Source of the DNA: Alphaproteobacteria bacterium
Lineage (GTDB): Bacteria; Pseudomonadota; Alphaproteobacteria; Rhizobiales; Xanthobacteraceae
Assembly (NCBI GenBank): GCA_005883445.1
Contig: VAZL01000237.1
Location: 1 to 5,327, forward strand
DNA: 5,327 bases
Direction of reading: 5' to 3'
The notes under the pieces were generated by a model. That model saw only the letters and a program-made list of their open reading frames with translations, was not told the DNA's origin and searched no databases. Every line of letters begins with the position of its first letter. The first letter of the stretch is position 1. Below, piece after piece: positions 1 through 4,780 of the stretch. Position numbers and translations under genes: made by a program.

Positions 1-607
1 GGAAGAAGCGCGGCGTGAGCCAAGGCAGCACCACGAACGCCGCGACGCCGACCGCCACGAAGACCGCCGTCTTCAGCGTGAACGGCGCGAAGATGAGACC
101 GAGCGCGAGCACGGTTCCGAGGTCGGTGATGAAGCAAGCGGCGAGCACGGTCTTGCCGTAGTCGGTGACGTTGAAGCCGAACTCGAGCATCACAGCGTAA
201 ACGACCGCGACCGAGGTGGTGGACATCGCAACGCCCGCGAGCCAACTCGGCATTACTTCCCATCCGAGCACGTAATGGGCGCCCGCCGCGCAACCCAGAA
301 ACGGAAAAAAGAAGCTGGCGAGGCCGACCGCGACCGCCTCCTTCCATTTGAGCTTGAACACCACCGGATCGAGCTCGGCGCCGGCGAGGAACGTCAGGAC
401 GATCGCGCCGACGCCGGAGAGGAATTTGATCCAGGACTCGTCGGTCCCGAGCAGGGCCGAGCCGATGGCGGCGCCGAAGATCAGTTGCGCGACGGTGCCG
501 ACCACGATTTCGGACAGCGCGGTCGAGACGCGGAGCCAGATCGAGAGGAGGCCCGAGATCAAAGCGAGGCTCAACCAGAGCGCCGCCAGTGCCCACACGC
601 TTGTCAT
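1..607 (-). CDS. Cation:proton antiporter, CPA2 (KefB/COG0475-like) family, C-terminus cut by window edge
   Basis: An open frame on the minus strand starts with ATG at 607 and runs off the left edge, giving 202 residues without a stop. The protein is an inner-membrane transporter: hydrophobic helices lie at about residues 4-25, 33-53, 62-80, 91-115, 122-143, 153-174 and 181-197. The stretch FLAGAELDP (73-81), the helix STTSVAVVYAVMLEFG (129-144) and FITDLGTVLALG (159-170) resemble the conserved core of monovalent cation:proton antiporters of the CPA2 superfamily. Family members are usually about 380 residues or longer, so about half is visible; whether a RCK/TrkA-N domain follows cannot be seen. 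The start is supported by a GAGGTGA ribosome site. The leader carries a fluoride riboswitch, so expression is inferred to rise with fluoride. This suggests a role in fluoride resistance or in ion/pH balance during fluoride stress. The exact substrate is unknown; a K+ or Na+ exchanger is equally possible. Confidence 0.88.
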   Translation of the reverse strand, partial: MTSVWALAALWLSLALISGLLSIWLRVSTALSEIVVGTVAQLIFGAAIGSALLGTDESWIKFLSGVGAIVLTFLAGAELDPVVFKLKWKEAVAVGLASFFFPFLGCAAGAHYVLGWEVMPSWLAGVAMSTTSVAVVYAVMLEFGFNVTDYGKTVLAACFITDLGTVLALGLIFAPFTLKTAVFVAVGVAAFVVLPWLTPRFF

Positions 608-611
608 GTCT

Positions 612-618
612 TCACCTC
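612..618 (-). promoter_or_regulatory. Ribosome binding site of the antiporter gene
   Basis: The minus strand reads GAGGTGA followed by AGAC and then the ATG at 607. The GAGG core is about 7 bases from the start codon, which fixes this ATG as the start. It lies beyond the riboswitch terminator, so translation depends on transcription passing that terminator. Confidence 0.7.
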
Positions 619-659
619 GCCTATTCCCCCGCCGTTCCGCGCGTGGACCGGCAGACAAC

Positions 660-681
660 AAAAACCCGCCTTGCGGCGGGT
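660..681 (-). terminator. Intrinsic terminator of the fluoride riboswitch expression platform
   Basis: On the minus strand, ACCCGCC, a GCAA loop and GGCGGGT form a perfect 7-bp GC-rich stem (positions 664-681), followed at once by a run of five T and then GTTG. This is a textbook rho-independent terminator in minus orientation. It sits between the aptamer and the antiporter start codon, 53 bases before the ATG, and so acts as a leader attenuator. It would also stop any transcript reading through from kdgK. Confidence 0.85.
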
Positions 682-689
682 CACGCACG

Positions 690-720
690 GACTCCCACCG
701 CGTCTATTGCGGTAGGAGTC
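690..720 (-). promoter_or_regulatory. Anti-aptamer hairpin, with antiterminator strand, of the fluoride riboswitch
   Basis: On the minus strand the 3' end of the aptamer, GACTCCTACCGC (720-709), can pair with GCGGTGGGAGTC (701-690): 12 positions with a single A/C mismatch and a 7-base loop. It shares GACTCC with the aptamer pseudoknot, so the two folds exclude each other. If the aptamer holds GACTCC, the freed GCGGTGGG (701-694) can instead pair with CCCGCCGC (680-673) of the terminator: eight pairs, one of them G-U. This gives an ON switch: ligand bound, antiterminator forms, antiporter transcribed. The pairings are seen in the sequence; the direction of control is inferred. Confidence 0.75.
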
Positions 721-763
721 ATTAGCCATCGCAGGCGGTTTCGGGGGACTCCATCCCCATCGG
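712..763 (-). promoter_or_regulatory. Fluoride riboswitch aptamer (crcB RNA motif)
   Basis: The minus strand carries the signature of the crcB/fluoride motif. GGGGATGGAGTCCCCC (758-743) forms a short stem GGGG/CCCC (755-758 with 743-746) with the conserved loop ATGGAGTC. Next come GAAACCGCC (742-734), a second stem GCC/GGC (734-736 with 725-727), and TAATGACTCCTAC (724-712). The loop bases GGAGTC (752-747) are exactly complementary to GACTCC (720-715), giving the pseudoknot that defines the fold. The joining segment reads TAATG where TGATG is more usual from memory, probably a tolerated variant. Known family: the RNA binds one fluoride ion through Mg2+ and controls fluoride exporters (CrcB/Fluc, CLC-F) and stress-related genes. 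Here the downstream gene is the CPA2 antiporter. Confidence 0.9.
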
Positions 764-798
764 TGCCGAACGCTAACGGGAGGTCGTCGGTCCGTCAA
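764..798 (-). promoter_or_regulatory. Sigma-70-type promoter of the riboswitch-antiporter transcript
   Basis: On the minus strand TTGACG (798-793, five of six matches to TTGACA) is followed after exactly 17 bases by TAGCGT (775-770, three of six matches to TATAAT). Transcription would start near A764, one base before the motif boundary, so the leader would begin with the aptamer. The -35 box overlaps the TGA stop of kdgK. The -10 box is weak, so this is a prediction, but its placement is what a riboswitch leader needs. Confidence 0.6.
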
Positions 799-1721
799 TG
801 CACCGCCGCCGTTGCCCGCGGCATCAGCGCGCCGCGATGGCGGATGACCTGCGCCGCCAGCCGGTGCGCGGCGGCCGCCGCCTCGGCCGGTCCCGTGCCG
901 GCCATGCGCGCGGCGATATAGGCGGCGTTGAAGCTGTCGCCGGCCGCGGTGGTGTCGACCGGAACCACCACCTCCGGGACGGGAATGAATTCGTTGCGCC
1001 CGCCGCTTGCCACTAGCGCGCTGTTGGGCCCGTTCTTCACCACGATCTCGGCGATGCCGAAGGCTTGCAGCCGCTCCACGGTCGCCTCCGGGCTCGGGTC
1101 GCCCCACAACACCGCTTCGTCGTCATAAGCCGGCAACGCCATGTCGATGCGCTTCAACGCTTCCATGAACACGGCGCGCGTGCGCGATAAATCTCCGCGC
1201 CAGCCGCGCGGGCGGAAATTTCCGTCGAAGGCGACCTTCACGCCCTGCTGGCGCACCATCTCGATGAGGGCGAGGAAGCGGCCGAGCCCGGTGTTGGAAT
1301 AGAGCGAAAGCGTGATGCCGGAAAAGTAGACGAGCTTTGCTTTGGTCAAGCCTTCGGCCACGCGTCCCCACTCAGGCAGTTCGAACAGGTCGCGCGCCGG
1401 TGCGTCGGCGCCCCAGTCGTAGCGTCGGCGCGTGCCGGCGGTGTCGGCATCGACCACGGTGAGGCCGGGGAGGCGGCCGCGCGTGCGCAGAACGAGGTCG
1501 CTGGCGACGCCCTCCGCGGCGGCGAGCGCCAGGATCGCCTCCGAATAGGGATCATCCCCGAGCGCGGTCGCAAACGCAGCGTCGATGCCGGCGCGGGCGA
1601 GATAGACCGCCACGTTGAAGCTATCGCCGGCGCAGCCGATGCCGAAACGGCCGTCCCCGCCGCGGACGAATTCGATCAAAGCTTCGCCCACCGCCACCAC
1701 GCGGGGCCTTTGCTCGCTCAT
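795..1721 (-). CDS. kdgK: 2-dehydro-3-deoxygluconokinase (KDG kinase), PfkB/ribokinase family
   Basis: The 308-residue protein phosphorylates 2-keto-3-deoxygluconate with ATP to KDPG, which KDPG aldolase splits to pyruvate and glyceraldehyde-3-phosphate; it acts in the cytoplasm in hexuronate and Entner-Doudoroff-type sugar use. Visible motifs are the N-terminal VAVGEALIEF (9-18), the sugar-binding GCAGDSFN (29-36), the KdgK-like DGNFRPRGW (166-174), VVKNGPNSALV (227-237) and the second PfkB signature DTTAAGDSFNA (256-266), with D262 as expected catalytic base next to the anion hole. Length matches the family (about 310). The start at 1721 is preferred over an in-frame upstream start at 1811: the extra 30 residues come from a dispersed repeat, do not resemble the family, and GGAAAG lies 6 bases before the chosen ATG. 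The gene diverges from the zinc operon. No aldolase or uronate gene is visible, so the exact sugar (KDG rather than fructose or another ketose) is inferred from motifs. Confidence 0.85.
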   Translation of the reverse strand: MSEQRPRVVAVGEALIEFVRGGDGRFGIGCAGDSFNVAVYLARAGIDAAFATALGDDPYSEAILALAAAEGVASDLVLRTRGRLPGLTVVDADTAGTRRRYDWGADAPARDLFELPEWGRVAEGLTKAKLVYFSGITLSLYSNTGLGRFLALIEMVRQQGVKVAFDGNFRPRGWRGDLSRTRAVFMEALKRIDMALPAYDDEAVLWGDPSPEATVERLQAFGIAEIVVKNGPNSALVASGGRNEFIPVPEVVVPVDTTAAGDSFNAAYIAARMAGTGPAEAAAAAHRLAAQVIRHRGALMPRATAAVH

Positions 1722-1759
1722 GGGTCGCTTTCCGAGGACGTGATCGAGGCGCGGGCGAT

Positions 1760-1790
1760 CGTAGCCCGGATGAAGCGTGCGCGAAATCCA
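1760..1790. repeat. Degenerate dispersed repeat ('ATCCGGGCTACG' type)
   Basis: The plus strand reads GTAGCCCGGATGAAGCG and continues to GCGAAATCC; the reverse reads GGATTTCGCGCACGCTTC followed by ATCCGGGCTACG. This resembles a short intergenic repeat I recall as common in Bradyrhizobium-like genomes, where the two ends form CCCGGAT/ATCCGGG. Here one end has decayed (CCAGCC instead of CCGGGC). It lies upstream of kdgK and generates the unconvincing in-frame extension of that gene. Recognition is from memory, not from a search. Confidence 0.45.
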
Positions 1791-1825
1791 GCCATGCGCC
1801 GCTCCGCGCATACCGCGCCACGGGC

Positions 1826-1853
1826 TGGACGGGCCTCGATGTTACATTGTAAC
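1826..1853 (+). promoter_or_regulatory. Candidate promoter of the zinc-uptake operon
   Basis: TGGACG (1826-1831, four of six to TTGACA) and TGTAAC (1848-1853, four of six to TATAAT) are 16 bases apart. The -10 element lies inside the Zur palindrome, so bound repressor would block RNA polymerase. The start would be near 1860, leaving about 26 bases of leader before the ATG at 1886. The boxes are weak and other choices inside the palindrome are possible. Confidence 0.35.
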
Positions 1854-1855
1854 AT
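1839..1855. promoter_or_regulatory. Zur operator (perfect 17-bp palindrome)
   Basis: The sequence ATGTTACA-T-TGTAACAT is a perfect inverted repeat of 8 bp around one central base, an AT-rich island in GC-rich surroundings. It resembles the ATGTTATAnTATAACAT-type sites of Zur, the zinc-responsive Fur-family repressor of alphaproteobacteria. It lies 30 bases before the first gene of the zinc importer operon and 117 bases before kdgK on the other strand. Inferred role: zinc-loaded Zur binds and shuts off the operon; low zinc releases it. Confidence 0.82.
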
Positions 1856-1885
1856 GTGCGCCGCGATCGATTTGCGCGAGAGATC

Positions 1886-2056
1886 ATGCCCACGCACGTT
1901 CCTCATCCGCACCACCACCATCATCCCGGGCAAGGCCATCCGCCGGCCTCGATCTCGCCGTCGATCCTGCGCCTGTCGGTACTGCAGCGGCTCGCCATCG
2001 CCGCCGCGCTGATCGCGCTGCTGTGGGGCGCCGTCATCTGGGCGATGAAGATCTGA
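1886..2056 (+). CDS. Small His-rich single-pass membrane protein of unknown function, first gene of zinc operon
   Basis: The frame encodes 56 residues. The N-terminus (residues 1-20) carries eight histidines, five of them consecutive at 9-13, among prolines. A polar linker is followed by one hydrophobic segment at about 32-54 (from VLQRLAIAAALIALLWG to the end), closing with a lysine. The His-rich part could bind Zn2+ at the membrane. By the positive-inside rule the topology is unclear. ATG 1886 is chosen over an in-frame GTG at 1856, because that GTG abuts the Zur operator and would lie upstream of the expected transcript start; GAGAG just before 1886 is a weak ribosome site. The stop is 4 bases before the ATPase start, so the two are probably translationally coupled. 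I do not recognise a named family. It may assist the importer as zinc buffer or accessory subunit, by inference only. Confidence 0.75.
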   Translation: MPTHVPHPHHHHHPGQGHPPASISPSILRLSVLQRLAIAAALIALLWGAVIWAMKI

Positions 2057-2060
2057 GCCG

Positions 2061-2879
2061 ATGACCGCCGCGCTGCAATTCCGCAACCTCACGCTCGGCT
2101 ATGACCGCCATCCGGCGGTGCACCACCTCGACGGCGCGGTCGAGAGCGGCGCGCTGGTCGCGGTCGTCGGTCCGAACGGAGCGGGCAAATCAACGCTGTT
2201 CAAGGGCATCGTCGGCGTGCTCAAGCCGCTGGCGGGCCGCATCGAGCGCGGCGATCTCAACCCGCAAAACATCGCCTACCTGCCGCAGGCCGCCGAGATC
2301 GACCGCACCTTTCCGATCAACGTCTACGACATGGTGGCGATGGGGCTGTGGCGGCGCACCGGTTCCTTCGGCGGCATCGACCGCGCCGCGCGGGCCTCGA
2401 TCGAGAAGGCGATCGCCGCCGTCGGCCTCACCGGCTTCGAGGATCGCGGGATTTCGACGCTCTCGGGCGGCCAGATGCAGCGCATGCTGTTCGCGCGCCT
2501 GCTGCTGCAAGACGCCCGCGTGATCGTGCTCGACGAGCCGTTCAACGCGGTGGACGCCAAGACCTCGGCCGACCTGTTCGACTTGGTACGGCGCTGGCAC
2601 GGCGAGCGCCGCACCGTACTCACCGCCATGCACGACCTCGATTTCGTGCGCGCGAACTTCCCGGAGACGCTGCTCTTGGCGCGCGAGCCGGTCGCCTGGG
2701 GGCGCACCGCGAGCGTGCTGACGCCGGAAAACCTGCTCACCGCGCGCCGCATGTGCGAGGCCTTCGACCAGGCGGCTGCGCTGTGCGCCGACGAGCAAGC
2801 CCCTGTGTCGCCGCGCGGCGGCGAGGTCGCGCGCGCTGGCGATCCCGTGCGCGAACGTGGCGTCGCGACACAGGACTGA
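2061..2879 (+). CDS. znuC: Zinc ABC transporter ATP-binding protein (ZnuC/AztA type)
   Basis: This 272-residue cytoplasmic ATPase drives zinc import. All nucleotide-binding motifs are present: Walker A GPNGAGKST (37-45), Q-loop YLPQ with Q76, signature LSGGQMQR (134-141), Walker B VIVLDEP (154-160), D-loop NAVD (162-165) and the switch histidine H191 in AMHDLDF. The context (permease and zinc-binding protein downstream, Zur site upstream) points to zinc; manganese or iron importers of the same cluster share the fold. The sequence FPINVYDMVAMGLW (84-97) is typical of metal-type ATPases of this subfamily. No strong ribosome site precedes the ATG; the 4-base gap to the previous stop suggests coupling. 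The C-terminus carries about 27 Arg/Gly/Pro-rich residues after the conserved part, coded by a segment bounded by a 10-bp inverted repeat, which looks like an added tail. Confidence 0.93.
   Translation: MTAALQFRNLTLGYDRHPAVHHLDGAVESGALVAVVGPNGAGKSTLFKGIVGVLKPLAGRIERGDLNPQNIAYLPQAAEIDRTFPINVYDMVAMGLWRRTGSFGGIDRAARASIEKAIAAVGLTGFEDRGISTLSGGQMQRMLFARLLLQDARVIVLDEPFNAVDAKTSADLFDLVRRWHGERRTVLTAMHDLDFVRANFPETLLLAREPVAWGRTASVLTPENLLTARRMCEAFDQAAALCADEQAPVSPRGGEVARAGDPVRERGVATQD
2802..2874. repeat. 10-bp perfect inverted repeat bounding the znuC C-terminal tail
   Basis: CCTGTGTCGC at 2802-2811 is exactly repeated in inverse orientation as GCGACACAGG at 2865-2874, 53 bases apart. The enclosed DNA is very GC-rich with alternating CG runs. 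It falls at the 3' end of znuC, outside the conserved ATPase domain, and ends just before the stop. It could be a relic of a small palindromic element captured in frame, or an mRNA hairpin between znuC and znuB. Confidence 0.5.
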
Positions 2880-2900
2880 CGGAAAGCGAGGCGGACGTCC

Positions 2901-3776
2901 GTGTCGATGCTCAACGCCATCTTCATCGCTCCCTTCACCGAGTTCGAGTTCATGCGCCGGGCGCTCGCGGGCGCGCTGGCGCTGGCGCTCGGCGCCGGCC
3001 CCATCGGCGTGTTCTTGATGCTGCGCCGCATGTCGCTTGTCGGCGACGCCATGGCCCATGCCATCCTGCCCGGCGCCGCGGTCGGATTCTTGCTGTCCGG
3101 CCTCAACCTGTTCGCCATGACCGCGGGCGGGCTCATCGCCGGTTTCGTTGTCGCCTTGCTGACGGGTCTGGTCGCGCGCACGACCGAGCTCAAGGAAGAC
3201 GCCGCGCTCGCGACCTTCTATCTGCTCTCGCTCGCGGTCGGCGTCACGATCATCTCGCTGAAGGGAACCAACATCGACCTATTGCACGTGCTGTTCGGCA
3301 ACGTGCTCGCGCTCGATGATCAGACGCTGTTGCTGATCGCCGCCAACGCCACCATCACCTTGATCGTGTTGGCCGTGATCTACCGGCCGCTGGTGATCGA
3401 ATGCGTCGATCCCGGCTTCATGCGCACGGTCAGCTCCGCCGGCGGCCCCGCGCACCTGGCGTTCCTCGTTCTCGTGGTCGTCAACCTGGTGAGCGGCTTC
3501 CACGCGCTCGGCACCTTGCTCGCGGTCGGCATCATGATGCTGCCGGCGGCGATCGGACGCTTCTGGGCCCGCGACACCACGCTGATGATCCTGATCGCCA
3601 CCGCGAGCGGCGCAGTCGCGAGCTACGCCGGGTTGCTCGTCTCGTTCCACTTCGGGGTCGCGTCCGGTCCGGCGATCATTTTGGTCGCCGGCGAGCTCTA
3701 CCTGACCTCGTTGCTGTTCGGCCGCGTCGGCGGCCTGGTGCGCCAGCTCTTCCCGGGTCGCCACCTCGAGGCATGA
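2901..3776 (+). CDS. znuB: Zinc ABC transporter permease (ZnuB/AztB type)
   Basis: This 291-residue integral inner-membrane protein forms the channel through which Zn2+ passes to the cytoplasm. Eight or nine hydrophobic segments can be seen from about residue 18 to 280. The conserved motif GVFLMLRRMSLVGDAMAHAILPGAAVGFLL (split over residues 36-65) is characteristic of ABC-3 family metal permeases; so are the later GTLLAVGIMMLPAA (204-217, the region contacting the ATPase) and SGPAIIL (253-259). The start is GTG 2901, with GAGG at 2888-2891 nine bases upstream. An in-frame ATG at 2907 would be 15 bases away and is less likely. It lies 21 bases after znuC and 31 before znuA, within the same operon. 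Specificity for zinc rests on the neighbours and operator. Confidence 0.93.
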   Translation: MSMLNAIFIAPFTEFEFMRRALAGALALALGAGPIGVFLMLRRMSLVGDAMAHAILPGAAVGFLLSGLNLFAMTAGGLIAGFVVALLTGLVARTTELKEDAALATFYLLSLAVGVTIISLKGTNIDLLHVLFGNVLALDDQTLLLIAANATITLIVLAVIYRPLVIECVDPGFMRTVSSAGGPAHLAFLVLVVVNLVSGFHALGTLLAVGIMMLPAAIGRFWARDTTLMILIATASGAVASYAGLLVSFHFGVASGPAIILVAGELYLTSLLFGRVGGLVRQLFPGRHLEA

Positions 3777-3794
3777 CGATGAGGCCCAAACCGT

Positions 3795-3802
3795 AAAGGA
3801 GG
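3795..3802 (+). promoter_or_regulatory. Strong ribosome binding site of the zinc-binding protein gene
   Basis: AAAGGAGG lies 5 bases before the ATG at 3808 and is the best Shine-Dalgarno match in the window. This fits the need to make more copies of the periplasmic binding protein than of the membrane components encoded upstream on the same message. Confidence 0.8.
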
Positions 3803-3807
3803 ATGCG

Positions 3808-4716
3808 ATGCTGACCCGACGAGAGGCGCTTGCTGCGACCGCGCTCGCCGCGCTCTTTGTTGCCGCTTCCGCGCGCGCTCAGGATCGGCTCAACGTCATT
3901 GCCAGCTTCTCGATCCTGGGCGACTTCGTGAAGAACGTCGGCGGCGACCGCGTCGAGGTCGCAACATTGGTCGGCCCCAACGGCAATGCCCACGTCTACG
4001 CGCCCTCGCCCGGCGACGCCAAGAAGGTTGCCGATGCCAAGCTCGTGTTTGTCAACGGGCTGGGCTTCGAGGGCTGGCTCGAGCGGCTGGTCAAGGCATC
4101 GGGCACCAAGGCGCCGATCGTGGTCGCGACCAAGGGCATCAAGCCGCTCGAGCGCGCCGGCGAGCACGGACACGATCACGACCATGGACGGGCGGACCCG
4201 CACGCCTGGCAGTCGGTCGCCAACGCGAAAATCTACGTCGCCAATATCCGCGACGCGCTCATTGCCGCCGATCCCGCCGGCAAGGACGCCTACCTCGCCA
4301 ATGCCGCGGCCTACCTCGCCAAGCTCGACGCGCTCGAGCGCGACGTGCGCGAGGTGGTCGCCAAAATTCCGGCCGATCGCCGCCGCGTCATCACCAGCCA
4401 CAGCGCCTTCGGCTATTTCCAGGATGCGTATGGCGTGAGCTTCACCGCGCCGCAGGGGGTGTCGACCGAAGCCGAGGCATCGGCCAAGGATGTCGCCGCG
4501 ATCATCGCGCAGGTCAGGAAGCAGAAGGTGGCGGCGGTGTTCCTGGAAAACGTGACCGACCCGCGCCTGGTCGAGCAGATCGCGCGCGAAACCGGCGCCA
4601 AGGTCGGCGGCACGCTCTATTCCGACGCGCTGACCGACGACAAAGGCGACGCCACCACCTACATCGACCTCATCCGCCACAACCTGCGGCAGCTCGCATC
4701 GGCGCTGGTGAGCTGA
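3808..4716 (+). CDS. znuA: Periplasmic zinc-binding protein of ABC importer (ZnuA/AztC type)
   Basis: This 302-residue cluster A-I solute-binding protein captures Zn2+ in the periplasm and hands it to the permease. Residues 1-24 form a signal peptide: TRREAL near the start resembles a twin-arginine (Tat) motif, then a hydrophobic core and AxA-like cleavage ARAQ (22-25). The mature protein shows the family's metal ligands: H62 in NAHVYAPSP, H132 in DPHAW, H198 in SHSAFGYF and D273 in LYSDAL, a 3-His/1-Asp site. A short His/Asp loop EHGHDHDHG (119-127) lies before H132; it is far shorter than the long loop of enterobacterial ZnuA, and with the motifs QGVSTEAEAS and ENVTDPRLVEQIA makes the protein look closer to AztC of Paracoccus. 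No AztD-like chaperone gene follows. The position last in the operon, with its own strong ribosome site, differs from the divergent znuA/znuCB of E. coli. Confidence 0.93.
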   Translation: MLTRREALAATALAALFVAASARAQDRLNVIASFSILGDFVKNVGGDRVEVATLVGPNGNAHVYAPSPGDAKKVADAKLVFVNGLGFEGWLERLVKASGTKAPIVVATKGIKPLERAGEHGHDHDHGRADPHAWQSVANAKIYVANIRDALIAADPAGKDAYLANAAAYLAKLDALERDVREVVAKIPADRRRVITSHSAFGYFQDAYGVSFTAPQGVSTEAEASAKDVAAIIAQVRKQKVAAVFLENVTDPRLVEQIARETGAKVGGTLYSDALTDDKGDATTYIDLIRHNLRQLASALVS

Positions 4717-4744
4717 TTAAGAGTACTATCTCCAGGAGGCAGGG

Positions 4745-4770
4745 TGGGCGACGGCGTTCACCGTTGCCCA
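4745..4770 (+). other. Stem-loop just after znuA (possible 3' end or terminator without T-run)
   Basis: TGGGCGACGG and CCGTTGCCCA pair over 10 positions (one G-U) around a CGTTCA loop, 28 bases after the znuA stop. No T tract follows (AAGAGTTAGG), so a classical intrinsic terminator is not supported. It may protect the mRNA 3' end, aid factor-dependent termination, or be one of the short GTGGGC/GCCCAC intergenic repeats. Confidence 0.45.
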
Positions 4771-4780
4771 AGAGTTAGGT

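Noticed and set aside
660..720. The two hairpins read as a simple kdgK terminator or a bidirectional terminator
   Set aside because: The upstream strand shares GACTCC with the fluoride aptamer and the T-run is only on the minus strand, so they are better explained as a riboswitch platform. Incidental kdgK termination remains possible.
275..725. Plus-strand open frames opposite the antiporter gene
   Set aside because: Products are charged or Ser/Arg-rich with no domain, while the opposite strand encodes a clear membrane transporter and the riboswitch leader.
1722..1811. Upstream ATG at 1811 as the kdgK start
   Set aside because: The added residues derive from a repeat and do not resemble the family N-terminus. 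ATG 1721 gives the usual length and has a ribosome site.
1856..1885. GTG at 1856 as start of the small His-rich protein
   Set aside because: It abuts the Zur operator and lies upstream of the expected transcript start near 1860, with no ribosome site. ATG 1886 is more plausible.
2190..3193. Two overlapping minus-strand open frames of 289 residues each, and a 323-residue plus-strand frame at 2348-3319
   Set aside because: All are out-of-frame shadows of znuC and znuB with Arg/Ala/His-rich low-complexity products. They conflict with two well-supported genes.
3676..4680. Long minus-strand open frame (334 residues) antisense to the zinc-binding protein gene
   Set aside because: It mirrors znuA on the other strand. 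The high GC third positions of znuA keep this frame open; the product has no recognisable domain, and the plus-strand gene has full motifs and a strong ribosome site.
4745..4770. Intrinsic terminator for the zinc operon
   Set aside because: The stem is good but no T tract follows on either strand, so it is listed only as a stem-loop.
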